Shown: positions 1 to 12,099 of the stretch, piece by piece
Layout of the letters: each line of letters starts with the position of its first letter
How positions within the stretch are numbered: the first letter of the stretch is position 1
From: Bryum argenteum
Taxonomy: Eukaryota > Streptophyta > Bryopsida > Bryales > Bryaceae
DNA length: 64,000 nt
Reading direction: 5' to 3'
Assembly: GCA_037043015.1 (NCBI GenBank)
Contig: CM073323.1
Span: 30,284,758 to 30,348,757 of the forward strand
Program-made: the position numbers and the translations under genes
Notes under the pieces: model-generated
Database searches by the model: none
Told to the model about the DNA's origin: nothing
Seen by the model: the letters and a program-made list of their open reading frames with translations, nothing else

Positions 1-119
1 CCGCATGTAAAAGAATACCTCGAAAACATGTTCTCACAGCATTTAAAGTATGAATCGATAATAACAACCCTAAAAGAAAAACAGATGCAGAGTGATTTTG
101 AGATGAAATTGACACTCAC

Positions 120-725
120 CAGAGAGATCTCAGGGATGACAATTGAACCAAGAATTTTCTTGTCAGGAATTTGGTGCAGAAGGTGGTTGCCAACAGCGGA
201 GACAGAAAACAGAGCGAGTTGCGGCCGCAATGCGCCTGATTGCATAAGACTCTTGGCCCAGGGAGCCCACTGCCATTCAACAGCAGCACTGCCATGAGTC
301 GAGCAGATAACAATACATACATCTGAACTGAAACGTTCAGCTCCTACAATTACCAAACCCATGCCCAACTACGATCAATCCGTGCCAACTATATGATCCG
401 AGATCAAGCACAAATAGAATTATATCTGGCCAGATATCGATACGATGCCCCGAACTTCCAACGAGCATAAACCCTAATAAAACCCTAAAGACGGGGTCGG
501 TAAAAACATGACGACACCTGATTCAAAAATCAAACCTGGAAAAATTGCAGGAAGACGAAAAAGTGGTTTTCACCAAGAGCCAAGATGAGAATGAGAGGCA
601 GTGAGACAAACCACGATGAGAGGCAAAGACGGCTCTGGGGTGTGGGCAGCGAAGTTGTTGAGGTCGTCGGGGTCGAATCGAGAAGGGGGAGGAAGGTCCG
701 TGAGGGGATCGGGCATGCCAGCCAT
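120..725 (-). CDS. Unrecognised protein, first two exons (gene continues past the left edge)
   Basis: I do not recognise this protein. The proposed start is the ATG at 725-723. Exon 1 (725-574) encodes a proline/aspartate-rich N-terminus beginning MAGMPDPLTDLPPPSRFDPD and ends at a GTGAAA donor. Exon 2 (327-120) begins after a TTTCAG acceptor and ends at a consensus GTGAGT donor. The two join in frame (152 + 208 nt = 120 codons). Exon 2 reads ...CSTHGSAAVEWQWAPWAK..., with a tryptophan-rich stretch and then ...HQIPDKKILGSIVIPEISL. No signal peptide or transmembrane segment is evident in the visible part. The rest of the gene lies left of position 120; a third exon may start near position 18. 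Codon content and clean donors argue for a real gene, but family and function are unknown, and the exon 1-exon 2 junction is my inference. Confidence 0.42.
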
Positions 726-3700
726 GGCTCACTGCTTCACACTCTAAGCTGCAATTGGAACCCTCCAAGAAAGGGAAGATGAAACGGAAGCGAAGGAGGG
801 GCAAATTGGGCGACTATGCAAGGAATGGATGCAGTAGGACAGGGAAGTGTGTTGCAAGCACCACGATCACCATAGCTCGTATTCAACGAGCCGACACTCA
901 CTTCTCGTTGAGCGTAGACTTCGAAACGACCAGCGTCGGAACTGGGTTCTCGTCTTTTGGTTTTACCATACAAGGTATAAGCACCTATTACCGGACGTTT
1001 AAGGATTGCCAAGTCCCGGCTGATGAACTTGTAATCAAAATAGGTGGATTAGCAAGTGAGCGCAAGTGGAGACATAATTTACTAAAATTTTATGAATATA
1101 TTGTGAATCTTCAAAATTACAAGCCTCAAACTCTATTACTACTCATAAATCCTCTCAATACCATTTACTAATGCAAGTTATATTTTGTAACTTCTGCCAA
1201 TCAATGAAGGCCTTCCTTGATTGAATATATATTTAAAAATGCAGTTCATGTACACACTAATATATAAATGAGTCATTGTTTATAAATGAAACATTTATAA
1301 TTTTCAAGGCGCTTTAGGGTGCCTAGTGATAATTTCATTTACCTAACATTGTGTTATTTGGTTGTTCATTTCTTAAATGTCTTAGAGTACTTTGAGTTTA
1401 GAAACATCATCATTTTGTTTATAGTCTCTTGATCCAAATGAAGGTGAGTTATTCACATCTCAATCATACAATCTTGTAATTGACTTTTTGTAAATGACAT
1501 AGGTAAAATGTGGACTGATGAAGCTGCATAAATATATGGGGTCATAATGTATAAGTATTCAAAGAAGGTAGTAAAAATTCACAAATTTCACTTTGAAGTT
1601 GCAATGCTATTAACTTATAGATTGCACTAGAAATTTCTTCACCTAGGGGGTTCTTTACCTTCAATTAAAAAAAATCCTAGTAAAAAAAAGTTACGGCAAG
1701 ATGCTGCTTGGCCAGAATAATGGCCTTGCACTGGTGATAATTGCCCCAAAATCAATAAAGGAAAAAAGTCAAAAATAGAGCCCTTGCACTAAAATGCATG
1801 CCATATGTTCAATACATCTTGAATTGGATTGTTAGTTTATCACTATAACTAGATTCGAAATGAGATTTAATCTTATAGAAGATGTGGAAATTGGAATAGT
1901 GGATCATTTATCTTATCTACTTGGGATGGTGAATCATTTATCTTATCTAATTGGGATAGTGGATCATTTATCTTATCCAATTTGTGAAAAATGGGATAGT
2001 GGATATTTATCTTGAAATGTATGGGATGAACTCAAAAGAGATATGGCACTTAAGGATCATTTATCTTATCTTAAGTGTAAATTTACTATTACATTATAAA
2101 TTGATGCATATAATATAATAATAAAATCATAATAGTATTATAATATTATAATAATATATTAATAATATATTAATAATATATTAATAATATTTATCAATAT
2201 TTTATTGATAGTTTATCAATAAACTATTAATATTTTATTAATATTTAATAATAATATATCAATGCATATTTAGACTGTTTCTTTATTTAGATTGTTTTTA
2301 TTTAGCAATCCATGAATATTCTTTTTTTTCTTGAACTACCATATGTACATGCACAACTATTGATTACAATATTTCATTCAATTTCCACATCTTGGTTCCA
2401 TCTAACACTAGATGTACTCTTGTAAAAATGTTGAAGTGCCTAAATTTTAGAAGAGCTAATATAGTGTTAGAATTGTCATTTATTGATCTAACATCAATTT
2501 CAAAAGAATGTTATTGTTCACTTGAAAATTAGTTTAACCAACACTAATCATCAAATTTAGTATTTAGTATTTAGTATAATAATTTGTCGAATTTCACCTA
2601 GGAATAAAATGAATACAAAAGACTTTCATGAAATAGCTAAATAGATACAAGAAGTGGGTATGAATTAGGTTATATCTGATCATGGCAAGAACAATAGTAC
2701 ATACAATCTAAACATTACAAACGGTTATTGAAAACTTACCAAACTTTTGGAGCAAATGGTGAATATTTAAGTTTCTAAAATCAGCTCAAAATTTTCCTAC
2801 AACGTTGAAAAGGTTACGAAAGTATAGAACACACAATATTATGTCACTTTGGTATTAACTCTTAACATAAAATGACTTTACTATCTCCTAGTGCTATAAA
2901 ACTTACAAGACACCATATAAGATATTAGGAATATATTTACATAAAAACATTCTACTGTTATCCCATTCAAGAACATCACTTAGTTCCATTTTTTAGCCAT
3001 TCAATAATATGAAAATTTACATATCCCACATAATGTCATACTTCATTCGCCTGGAACTTCAAACATGCACATCACGATACCTCGCTCACTCTTTGAACAT
3101 CGATTCCCTTTCAATGCAACGACAAACCATATCTGCAGCAACAACAGCAATCTCTAATTCATAAACTACAAATGCTCTCACAGAGACTCTATATGCCGAT
3201 CAGTTACGAATCTAAACAGAAATAGTAAAATTAACCATCCTGGCTACCATCCGGGAATGCACAGTTGCTTCTAAAGCAAGACGCGCTGGTGCATCGTCCC
3301 TCGTTGAAACACAAAGGTCTCACTCGACACTCATCGAAGACCACTGATCACTGCACTCTATTCTAGTCTCGGGGAGATTCATCACTGGCGTTCATTTTCT
3401 CTCAAACTGTCCGCAATAAGCGGCAATCTGTTTTCAGAACCCAAGTCTCACATGACTAAGTTAGCAGTGCAAGTACCCCCGCAGACGTTGGTTAGTGAGT
3501 CTCTTAGATTCTTGGTAACTAGGAGCTTGCGAACTAGGTACAGGAAACGAGAGAGGCATTTGTGCGAAGACTGTAGCCATTGTAAAAACCAGCACACCTT
3601 CCCACCATGACACATCTTGCAATCACATGCAGTGAGTATTCTTTATTGTGTCGATTGTAGATTGTGCCTTGACGTGCACAACAAAAGTGCAGAAAGTGCG

Positions 3701-4538
3701 CGCGACGAGAGCCTAACAGAGTGAGCCACCTGCTGATATCCGAGGGATTATGGGGTTGGACGAGATAGGCCCACCACCAGGTCCTAGATACACAGTAGTG
3801 AGCACATTGTCCGCATTGTGTCTGAACTCGGAATCATCCTGGCATTTGCCGTTGCAAGCTCACCTTCATGATGTCCGTATTCATTACAAGTGACATTCCT
3901 CTTTTTTGTCCACTCTGCCTTGCACGGTCCGAGTCTTACTGCGCATCTACAAACAAAAAAGATCCACCCGCTTGCCCGAGGCTCTTCACACGCTACACGG
4001 ATTCGTGTTTTGATTCTGGCATGCATCCACTACTAGCGCGCCACTGGCGCTCTTCCCCTACCAACAACGTGCTTACATCTCACAACCGACGCAACTCGTA
4101 AAACACTTTTAGCACGCATACATAGAGGTATTCATGGAAAAATCTGTAAGCGCAGGAGGCTGCCACTGACAGCAACTCACTCAACTTACATGCGTGTAAA
4201 GTCTCGAGGTTTCTATAATTCTGGTCTGCAACTATACCGTACATCTGTGAGCAATTCAAGTCATCTTGTATAAAACTAATGATTAGCTACTGTATATGAG
4301 ACCTAAAAAGCATTCGGATCTGCACCCCCTTACTATGACAACAACAAGAACACCGTCCAAAATCTGAATAAAAACCACAGCCAGCAGTAATAAATTCTCC
4401 CAGAGAAGTGGGGCAAAATCTATGACAATCTTGCTAATGTACTTTCTGAGTGGTTTGATGCTGTGCAAAATCAGGTGAGGAACGTTGAGGATCTCGTTGC
4501 AAAAACCAGATATGGGAGGCCGGGTGCGGATGCTCTTC
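726..4538. other. Intergenic, AT-rich, no gene seen
   Basis: Between the left-edge gene and the P450. The first 100 bp or so is probably promoter and 5' UTR of the left-edge gene. A 138-codon plus-strand frame at 755-1171 overlaps that promoter, has poor codon character and is not called. The stretch contains a 30-bp tandem repeat (1891-2013) and a very AT-rich tract (about 2085-2260) of ATTAATAATAT-type units. 3.0-4.5 kb is more balanced in composition but has only short spurious frames. About the last 200 bp is probably the 3' UTR of the P450. Confidence 0.6.
1891..2013. repeat. 30-bp tandem repeat, three full copies plus a degenerate one
   Basis: Copies start at 1891, 1921 and 1951 with exact 30-bp spacing. 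Each has the core GGATCATTTATCTTATC with one or two substitutions. A fourth, broken copy follows at about 1981-2013, and a lone core recurs near 2055. Confidence 0.8.
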
Positions 4539-7140
4539 TCAGCTTCTTTTGCTGATGATCAGCTGCAAGCCGTACTTGGGCTTGGTGAGCAAGCTATGGT
4601 AAGGGTGGTGTTTGTAATTGGGCGACACGGAAAGCTTGAAGCGCTGGAGCGCCATGGCAACCACAATCTTGGCTTCCATCATGGCGAAGTCTTTGCCGAT
4701 GCAGTTCTTGGGGCCGATGGCGAATGGCATAAAGGCTTGAGGATTGGTGCACGCGCCCGCCACTCCGTTCTCAAATCGCTCCGGCTTGAACTTGTCCGCA
4801 TCGTCGCCCCAGATCTCTGGGTCTTGATTGAACGCCGCCAACGGCACTTCCATCACCAGGCCCTTGGGGATGAACAGGTCGCAGATCTGCATGTCCTTGG
4901 TGGCCACTTTGGTGATGGCCGAGATCACCGGGAAAACTCGCAAGCTTTCATTCAGAATCATCCCCACCTGTCAGGGTCACCGTGCAAGCAACACACAAAT
5001 AATAAGTGCAACTCAGCAGGATAGCCATTAAATCTCCAGATGTACACAAGTCCTGCAATAGATCCAAAGCGCTCATAGTAGTTGACCACGAATTGCCTTT
5101 CTGAACTCCGTAAAACCTGAAGATGGAAGGAAGGATCTGAGAGCCTTACGATTTTCAGTTTGGAGACGGAATCTGAGTCTAATGCGGTAGATTCGCCGAG
5201 GACCTCTAGAACCTCCTGGTGAGCTTTCTCTTGCCATTCAGGGTAGCGCGCGATCTGCAAGAAGGTAAAGGTGAGAGCGCTGGCGACGGTGTCTTGGCCG
5301 GCGAAGAAGAAGAGCTTGGTGTTGTTGAAAACGGAGGCCAGGTTAAACTCGGGAGCGGTTTCGCTGGTGCCATCAGAGGCCGCGGCCAGCATTATTCCCA
5401 GCAGATCGTTTCCGAACGTCTTCGCCTCTCCTCTCTTCAACGCTTCCTGCCGGTGCTTGATCACTTCGCGCAGCAAGTTGTCCATTTTGGATTTCAGCTG
5501 CGCCATAGCTCTATTCTTCTTCGTCGGAAGATACCTGTACAACAACAGACGCTGATTTAGTTTCAGGGTCTGTCGGGATTGGCCTGTTCTCGCACAGAAA
5601 AAAGAATCCAACCACAACTTGGTTGACTTCTTCCAAGTTGAATAATCCTTCGACGCAGATTCATTAAGAATGATTGCGCGATATTAAGGAACTTGTTGGT
5701 GATTCTTACTTGAGAAACCTCTGTAAAAAGAGGCAAAGGAAGGTGGAACAGGGTGTTACGGGAAAAGTGTGATCAGATTGATTGCCTACCTAAACCCTGG
5801 AATCCAAAAGAGACCGCTGGCCAAGTGTTCGAAGAGGAGCCGGGCGAATTGGCGCTGCGTCCGATAAATCTCCATCCCCTTCTCGCGGTCCGTTCCGAAC
5901 GCTACGTGCGCGATCACATTGTTCGCGATCGCATTTAGATCGTCCTCCACGCTGATTTCAACTTCTTTTCCACCTCGACACGCCTTTTCCCACTCATCCA
6001 ACACGATTTCCACACTGCTCACCATCGCTTCTACTAATCCCTGTAAGCAACTCAAGTATCTGAGCAATCGACTCTATCGCAGGAAGATCTGATTGTAACC
6101 TGCCGACCGGCTCAAAAGCAATCTTCAGTATAAAAAAGAGGACTGAATACTAGGATATCATGTGGCAAGAATCAGGAATCGGTACCGCACAAGTAGTTAG
6201 AGCCAGAGTAATTACCTTCAACACGTCCTGATAGAAAAAGGAGCTGAGAGTGCGTCGCTCGATCGCCCACTTTTCACCGGTTAAATTGTCCAATCCCAAC
6301 CCCACGAAATCCCTCAGCATGGCTACATCATCCGGGTGACGCTCGAAGAATCCATACTTGGTCGACAGCACTTCCTTGGCAAACTGGTAATCTCGCGACA
6401 CCAGCTTCACCTGCGGTCCACGGTAGTAGATGAAGCGCTCCCCTGCGCAATCAGAGATTGCCAATGACAACGACACCGACACTCCACAGCTTTACTCACA
6501 CGACGGAATGCGAATTCATGCAATAATCAGCTCCGCTCGATCCCAAGCTGAGAAGCGGCGATTAACCAATAGAATGCGTCGTAGGAACTCAGAATTCAGG
6601 CTTACCGAAGCGCGGGAAGTAGAGATGGAATGACGGTTTAACAGTAGGCAACACGCCGTAGTAATCGTCGACCTGCATCGAATCAGGAAACGACTTCTCG
6701 TACGCCGCGATTTCCGCAACGGAGCCGACGATCGGAATGAAAGGCGGTCCGCGCACGCCCTGCTTGGCCATGATGCGGGTGATCATGAGAGGATCATACA
6801 AGTAGCTTTTCAGCAGGCGCACTACCGAGCTCACGATCGTGCTCGCTGCCACCGCCACCAGCACTACCGCCAGCGCGTTCCACACATCCCTGGCAGACAA
6901 GAATTCCAACTGTTCCACCGCCAGCGCGTTCCACACATCCCTGGCAGTCAAGAATCTTAGCAGTTCTACCGCCATCGCCAGAAAGGTCATGGTAGCAAGC
7001 ACTACCCAAGTCCTTGCAAGAAAATTCTCCCCTAGAATCCCTCCCAAAAGCTTACTCGGCCAGGAGAAAAGCGCCCGGCCGGGTCTTACAAAAGTCTGGT
7101 ACGGTCGACAACGGCATGACGGTACGAGTACCACGACCAT
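4539..7140 (-). CDS. Cytochrome P450, CYP72 clan
   Basis: This is a haem-thiolate monooxygenase, expected to be anchored in the endoplasmic reticulum and fed by P450 reductase; the substrate cannot be read from sequence. Five exons: 7140-6606, 6442-6216, 6040-5790, 5534-5150 and 4967-4539, giving 608 residues with frame kept at every GT-AG junction. Motifs seen: I-helix AGQDTV (about 416-421), ExxR as ESLR (473-476), FKPERF (526-531) and haem loop FMPFAIGPKNCIGKDFA with the ligand Cys at about 555. The haem loop plus the EAK that follows matches the CYP72 clan, which includes hormone-inactivating and terpenoid-modifying families. The protein is roughly 80-90 residues longer than usual. The extra length is an N-terminal hydrophobic region carrying a 17-residue tandem duplication (see 6866-6967). 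The true start could be a later Met (MTFLAMAVELL). No obvious inactivating change is present. Confidence 0.88.
6866..6967 (-). repeat. 51-bp tandem duplication inside P450 exon 1
   Basis: Two copies of a 51-bp unit sit head to tail. They encode ELLRFLTARDVWNALAV and then EQLEFLSARDVWNALAV, in frame, so the reading frame is intact. The near identity of the copies suggests a recent duplication in the membrane-anchor region. Confidence 0.85.
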
Positions 7141-10100
7141 GATTACGCACACAGCTGATCATCGCAATGGGTAGCAGCTGTAGACGTGAACAAGGAGTGT
7201 GGACAGACCGAAATCGCAACTTCCCAAGGACCCGTGGGGGTCGAAGGGCGAAGAAGCGAACTCCAGTACGAAGAGGTACAAGGGACCAAGCGGCTGCGGA
7301 AGTTGACATAATGGGATTACGGAAGCAAGGGCAAAAGGGCAAAAGGGAGCGGGGGGGGGGGGGCAGTGGGGATCAGAATCCGAGATGCCTTCGGCCACGT
7401 AGCGTTGAGTCTGGACTCTGGAGGGGGAGATGCGGGAGGCGCGCGCTCTGCGAGTGCTGGTGCAGTGCAGAGCAGAGCATCATACGGTAAGGTATCAGCG
7501 GGTCTGTGCATGCATTGCCATGTGTCCCACAAGGGAATCTACTGCCCTTCCATTTATATCTGACCTCCACCTCCGCCTCAATCCGGACACACCCTCCATT
7601 CGCCTCCATGTCCCCCTGCAGATTCCCACATTCGCCAACTTTTAAGAAAATCTTATTCCTTTCCCCTTTGCGCCTTGCTATTTATAGTATCTCATTTCAT
7701 GTTCAATCCAATCAAATCCGATTGTACGCAGCTCTTGAATTTTTCTATATTGACCATTCTAACATGTTTTTTTGAAATTTGGAAATTCTTAAACTAGTCA
7801 TCATTCTTTCTCATGATAATTATCCTCTTGAAATTTGTGTTCCAAAGCTTAGAATGGCATCATCCCCTTTGTACCATAATTTCAAGTGAGATCTTTATTT
7901 AGTGCCTTATCATTGTTCTTGTAGGTTCCTTCATAGGAGCGTTTTCACCCATAGAATGTGAAGCATTATTATAGGATGGATGAAAAAGGCTCTTCAAAGG
8001 TACGTGGGCCTTGGGAAATCTTGCAAGCTCCACCCTCTCATTTTAGCAAATATGCTCATCCACTGCAAATTTGAGAGAAGGGGTGCAAGTGCACAACCTT
8101 TACTTGGAAGGACGCAGGACACTACATGCAAATTGTTTTGGCGAAGCTTATTCAACTTTTCATTCATTGGTGTGAGAAATAAAAATCCACAAGTCAAACA
8201 CATAGTTTCAAAGGATAATGTACATGTCATGATGATGACAACACCTTAAAAATTGATTTGACGTGGTAGTGTAAACAATGGCTTGCAACAGCTTGGTATA
8301 CCATTCACAAAACTTGGTATACCATTCACAAATAGGAATGCTTCATAGCTTACGGAGATGATTCTAGATTTGACCATGTCATTGCAAAAGTAAAAGAAGG
8401 TTCCTTGCATGGAGAAAGAATGCCACTTCTTTAATACTCCCAAAGTTTTGCAACTTCTTTCCACCTGCACAGATAGAATAATTACATGTACAAGTCAAAC
8501 CACATTGTTTATTATATCGTTGAAAAGTCTACCGTGCTGGTGAAGCAAGTGAACTTGCTAGAGAGTCTTCTGGAGAAACAGTGAGAGTGAGTGGCAAAGA
8601 TTCTGGAATAGAAAAAGATGGTGGAGAGTGGAGGTTTCCCGAAATGGAAGCGGTGAGGGTGGCGGAGGGTGGTCGGAGGGAGGAGGGAAAGTGCGTGAGG
8701 GCGGGGGTGCGCCCCTCCGGCCGGACAGGCACGCTGCTCTCCGCCTCTCCCTCGACACCTCGCAGGCGCTCATGCAATGGATTATGCTGCACCTCCACGT
8801 CCACCCCCCGGACATACTTGAGTCCACATTCTTCATTCCCGCTACATCATGTGAAGTCACTCATTTAGGTTTATCTGCGCAGTAACAACAACAATGATTA
8901 TCCAACTCACTTTTGGATGACACAATACATTATCTTGTAACTTACAAGACAGTGTTTTGTGGGATCCAAATTTGTGAAATTCATTTCCCTTTCTCAAACT
9001 TTTAAGTACCCTAGTTAGATCTCAAAAAAAAAAAAAAAAAAAGATTGTACATAGCTATCATTGTGCGGAGAAGTATTACGTGATAAAAAGTTGGAAGGCA
9101 AGTCATTCTTATTCATTTAGATATTCAAAAAAATTGTTTTGTATCCCAAACCGGGCACTTTGGACTTGGTGGAGGGCAAGTGAATGACAAGCTTTCAAAC
9201 ACAAATTATTTTGTTATCTACAAGTAGACGCTTCGGGTTGCAATCACCGCCCGACTTGACTCAGTGATTGTAGGAGATGTCGCGGGATCTCCACTGAATG
9301 TTGGGCCTCTGAAGGTGCATTGCTAGAGATGCACTTAGTAATAAGCATAACTGAGAGCATCAACAATGCGACTAGCCAAGGTGCCAGCATACGACGCATA
9401 GCACGTCCGCTTCAAGAAAGGTGCCCCTACGCCACGCACTTCGCCACTGCCAATGGCCAGGAGGCCGCCATTCTACTCCTCATCAAGCCATCTTCAATAG
9501 ATCCATGTAGGGAAAGAAACTCAGCCTCCGCTATAGATCCTCGAACCCCTTGAGAACTTGCTCGGGACGCCACGATGGCAAGATGATGCACAAAAGACAT
9601 CACATTTTGCTTTTGAAGCAAAGGTGGCAGGAGTGTTAACTTGGGTAACTAACTTGCTTGGATGTTTGAGCGTCTATTATTTAGGGGTTTTCTTACCAAG
9701 ACGCATTGAGGCGTCATCTTGTCACCAAGCCTGCCAAAGCGCCTGGAACTTCACGGCCACAACATATTGCCTTTACTCACAACATATTGCCTTTACTGGA
9801 CACTGGTACAGTGAAAGCATAGCTGATGCTCTGAAGGCCGAGCAGGCGGGTGCCATTGAGGTATGCATTAACTGTGCGAGAGGCAAGTGCATGTGGACAT
9901 AAACTATTGGGTCACGAAAGTGGATGTATGATTGACCGTGCCACTTGGCCTGAGAGGAGATCAAGGCATGTACCTGGATCCCTGGGTAGGGCTTTAGGGC
10001 GACACCTTGCAAACAACTTTGAGTGCCTTTGGACTATATGCTCCAAATTTGGACATCTCCACAGAACAGTACCTCATACATTTCTCTTGTCGCTATGGCC

Positions 10101-11470
10101 AAACCTTTCTACAAACAAAAACTGCCTCTTTATCCACTAATCTCTACGAAAAAAGCTAAAGAAACATAATAGGAGATAAATTTGATCACGAAGTACAGTA
10201 CCACCTTGTTTTTACTTTGAATCACACCACTTTGTCCGTATATATATACACACACAGGTGCCATTTTTGAGTTACAGAGGATACTTTAGTCGAGGCCTGC
10301 GTACCCAAGAGTGGTCACCTTGAATGATCGCTAGTCCCTCCACCACCTATGTACGTACAGTACCCATGAGATTCTGATTTAGGTGGTCAAGGGATCACTA
10401 AGGCCTTTTTAATTCTTTGAGTTGGAAATTGGGTCCCAAAAGCAAGGGGTTGACATAGTTCACAGAAAAAGTCAAATTTCTTCTTTTGTGCCATCTTCTG
10501 TACGAAGCACTTCATCATGCATGCCATGACGAGTGAGCTTTTGAGATTGCTTTCTAGTTTTTGCTGGAAAGAAACGTGATCAAACTTCACTTTCTTTAAA
10601 GTGCAACAACATGTTATGGGCCTTTAGCTCAACCCCTCATGGACACAACAGTGCAAACCTTGGCCTCGATGGAGCAGGTTTTGTACACCCTAGTACAGGC
10701 TAAGTGGTGAGTATGTTACCGTGTATTAAGTATAGGGTTTGGTGTAAAACGTTGTAAGCACTGACAAAGGAGGACACGTCACATAGAGTTTTTGTATAGT
10801 CCATAATGTATAGAATACTTATACTTAAAGTGGGTTCGCACGTGGCAATACGTAATGTTGGTTCTAAAACGATAAGACCAGGGCAAACAAAAATTTCATT
10901 TCTATTCACACGAGAGAATTGATTAAGGGTGGTTTGGGTATATATGCCACGGTAATACGTATCCGCCATTCAGCGCACACAGGGTTTTACGTATGTACGT
11001 TGCCACGTAGGCAAATGGTGTGACATTTCGTAACGGGCGTTCTGGCTTGTCTCGTCGGTCTTATGTAGGGTAGTGGGGTAGTGGTCTCATGCTGACGGTC
11101 GCTTCTCCTTTCTTGTGTTGTCTCTCTCAGCAGCTGTGCGATTGAACTGTCTTCTCATGTCTCCCCCCTCTGTCTTCTCATGTCTCCCCCCTCCCCTTGG
11201 TTGCGTGTATGTATTTGTAGAACAAACTTCTCTCATTTTGCAAAGCATCACTTTAGTTTTTTGTGCACTCTGTTTTGTGGTTTTCAAAAAAGCGTGTGTG
11301 CCGGGGTGTGATGGTGCAAATAGATTGATAGCACTGTATGTGCGGGGACGACGTCTTGTTGTCCCGGTTCAAGCACTTTTGGAGAGAGGAGGCTCATCAC
11401 CGCCATTACCTGTAGCTACACATCCTTGTTGAGATATGCATTTTGTTTACTCCCATTTTCCTTTACTGGT
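7141..11470. other. Intergenic region with P450 promoter side and weak exon-like islands
   Basis: A run of about 12 G lies near 7350-7362 upstream of the P450. A possible minus-strand TATA-like element (TATAAAT) lies near 7550. At 8529-8850 (minus) there is a GC-richer open stretch reading ECGLKYVRGVDVEVQHNPLH, with a plausible acceptor upstream, and a shorter exon-like frame follows at about 8470-8350. I could not join them into a gene or recognise a family. A 20-bp direct repeat (CTTGGTATACCATTCACAAA) is present twice at about 8292-8334. The region from 9.0 to 11.4 kb shows only short frames and a poly-A run near 9026. Confidence 0.45.
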
Positions 11471-11476
11471 TGTTGA

Positions 11477-12098
11477 TGCCTTCTGGAGCTGAGCTTCATG
11501 TGGGCAGTGAAGTTGTGGATAAGGTATTGAGCTGGGCATTTGTTTTGCAAATGGTTTTCCTTCGATGGTTGGATTCCATGGATTGCTTGGGTCATAGAAC
11601 ATGGGTATGTTGTAGCAATGTTTCTAAAGCTTAGAAAGCTGAAACGCTGGTTAAGCTAGACTTGTTGGCATGCAGAAGTGAACTGTGAATCATTTTCTGT
11701 AGGGAGAGGATTCGGTGCTATTTGCTGGCTGGTTTGGAATGCGCATCGACCTCAACCATTTTCTATGTGGATTGTTGATGCAGAAGTTGCATTCATTTGC
11801 CTTCTGGGACTGAGTTTCATGTGGGCAAAGAGGCAGTGGATCATGTATTGAGCTGGGCATTTGTTTTGCAAATGGTTTTCCTTCGGTGGTTGGGTTCCAT
11901 GGTTTGCTCGGGTCATGGAACATGGGTATGCTGTGGCAATGTTCCTAAGCTTAGAGAGCTGAAACGTTGGGTAAGGTCAAGTGGTCGGAATGCAGAAGTA
12001 AATTGTCGATCATTTTGTGTAGGGAGAGGATTAGGAGCTATTTGCTCGTTGGTTTGGAATGCGCATCGACCTCAACCGTTTCCTATGAGGATTGCTTG
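11477..12098. repeat. 321-bp tandem duplication of unknown sequence
   Basis: The segment 11477-11780 is repeated at 11798-12098 with roughly 90% identity by eye. Both copies can be read on the plus strand as HVG..V..VLSWAFVLQMVFLRWL..M.C.GH.TWVCC.NV. Frames are broken in copy 1 and only partly open in copy 2, so this looks like a duplicated fragment rather than a gene. I do not recognise the encoded sequence. Confidence 0.75.
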
Positions 12099-12099
12099 A

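Noticed and set aside
755-1171. 138-codon plus-strand frame starting MEPSKKGKMKRKRRRGK
   Set aside because: It overlaps the likely promoter of the left-edge gene, has random composition after the basic start, no splice context and no family resemblance.
4485-5024. 179-codon plus-strand frame
   Set aside because: It is an antisense shadow of P450 exon 5, which carries the haem motif.
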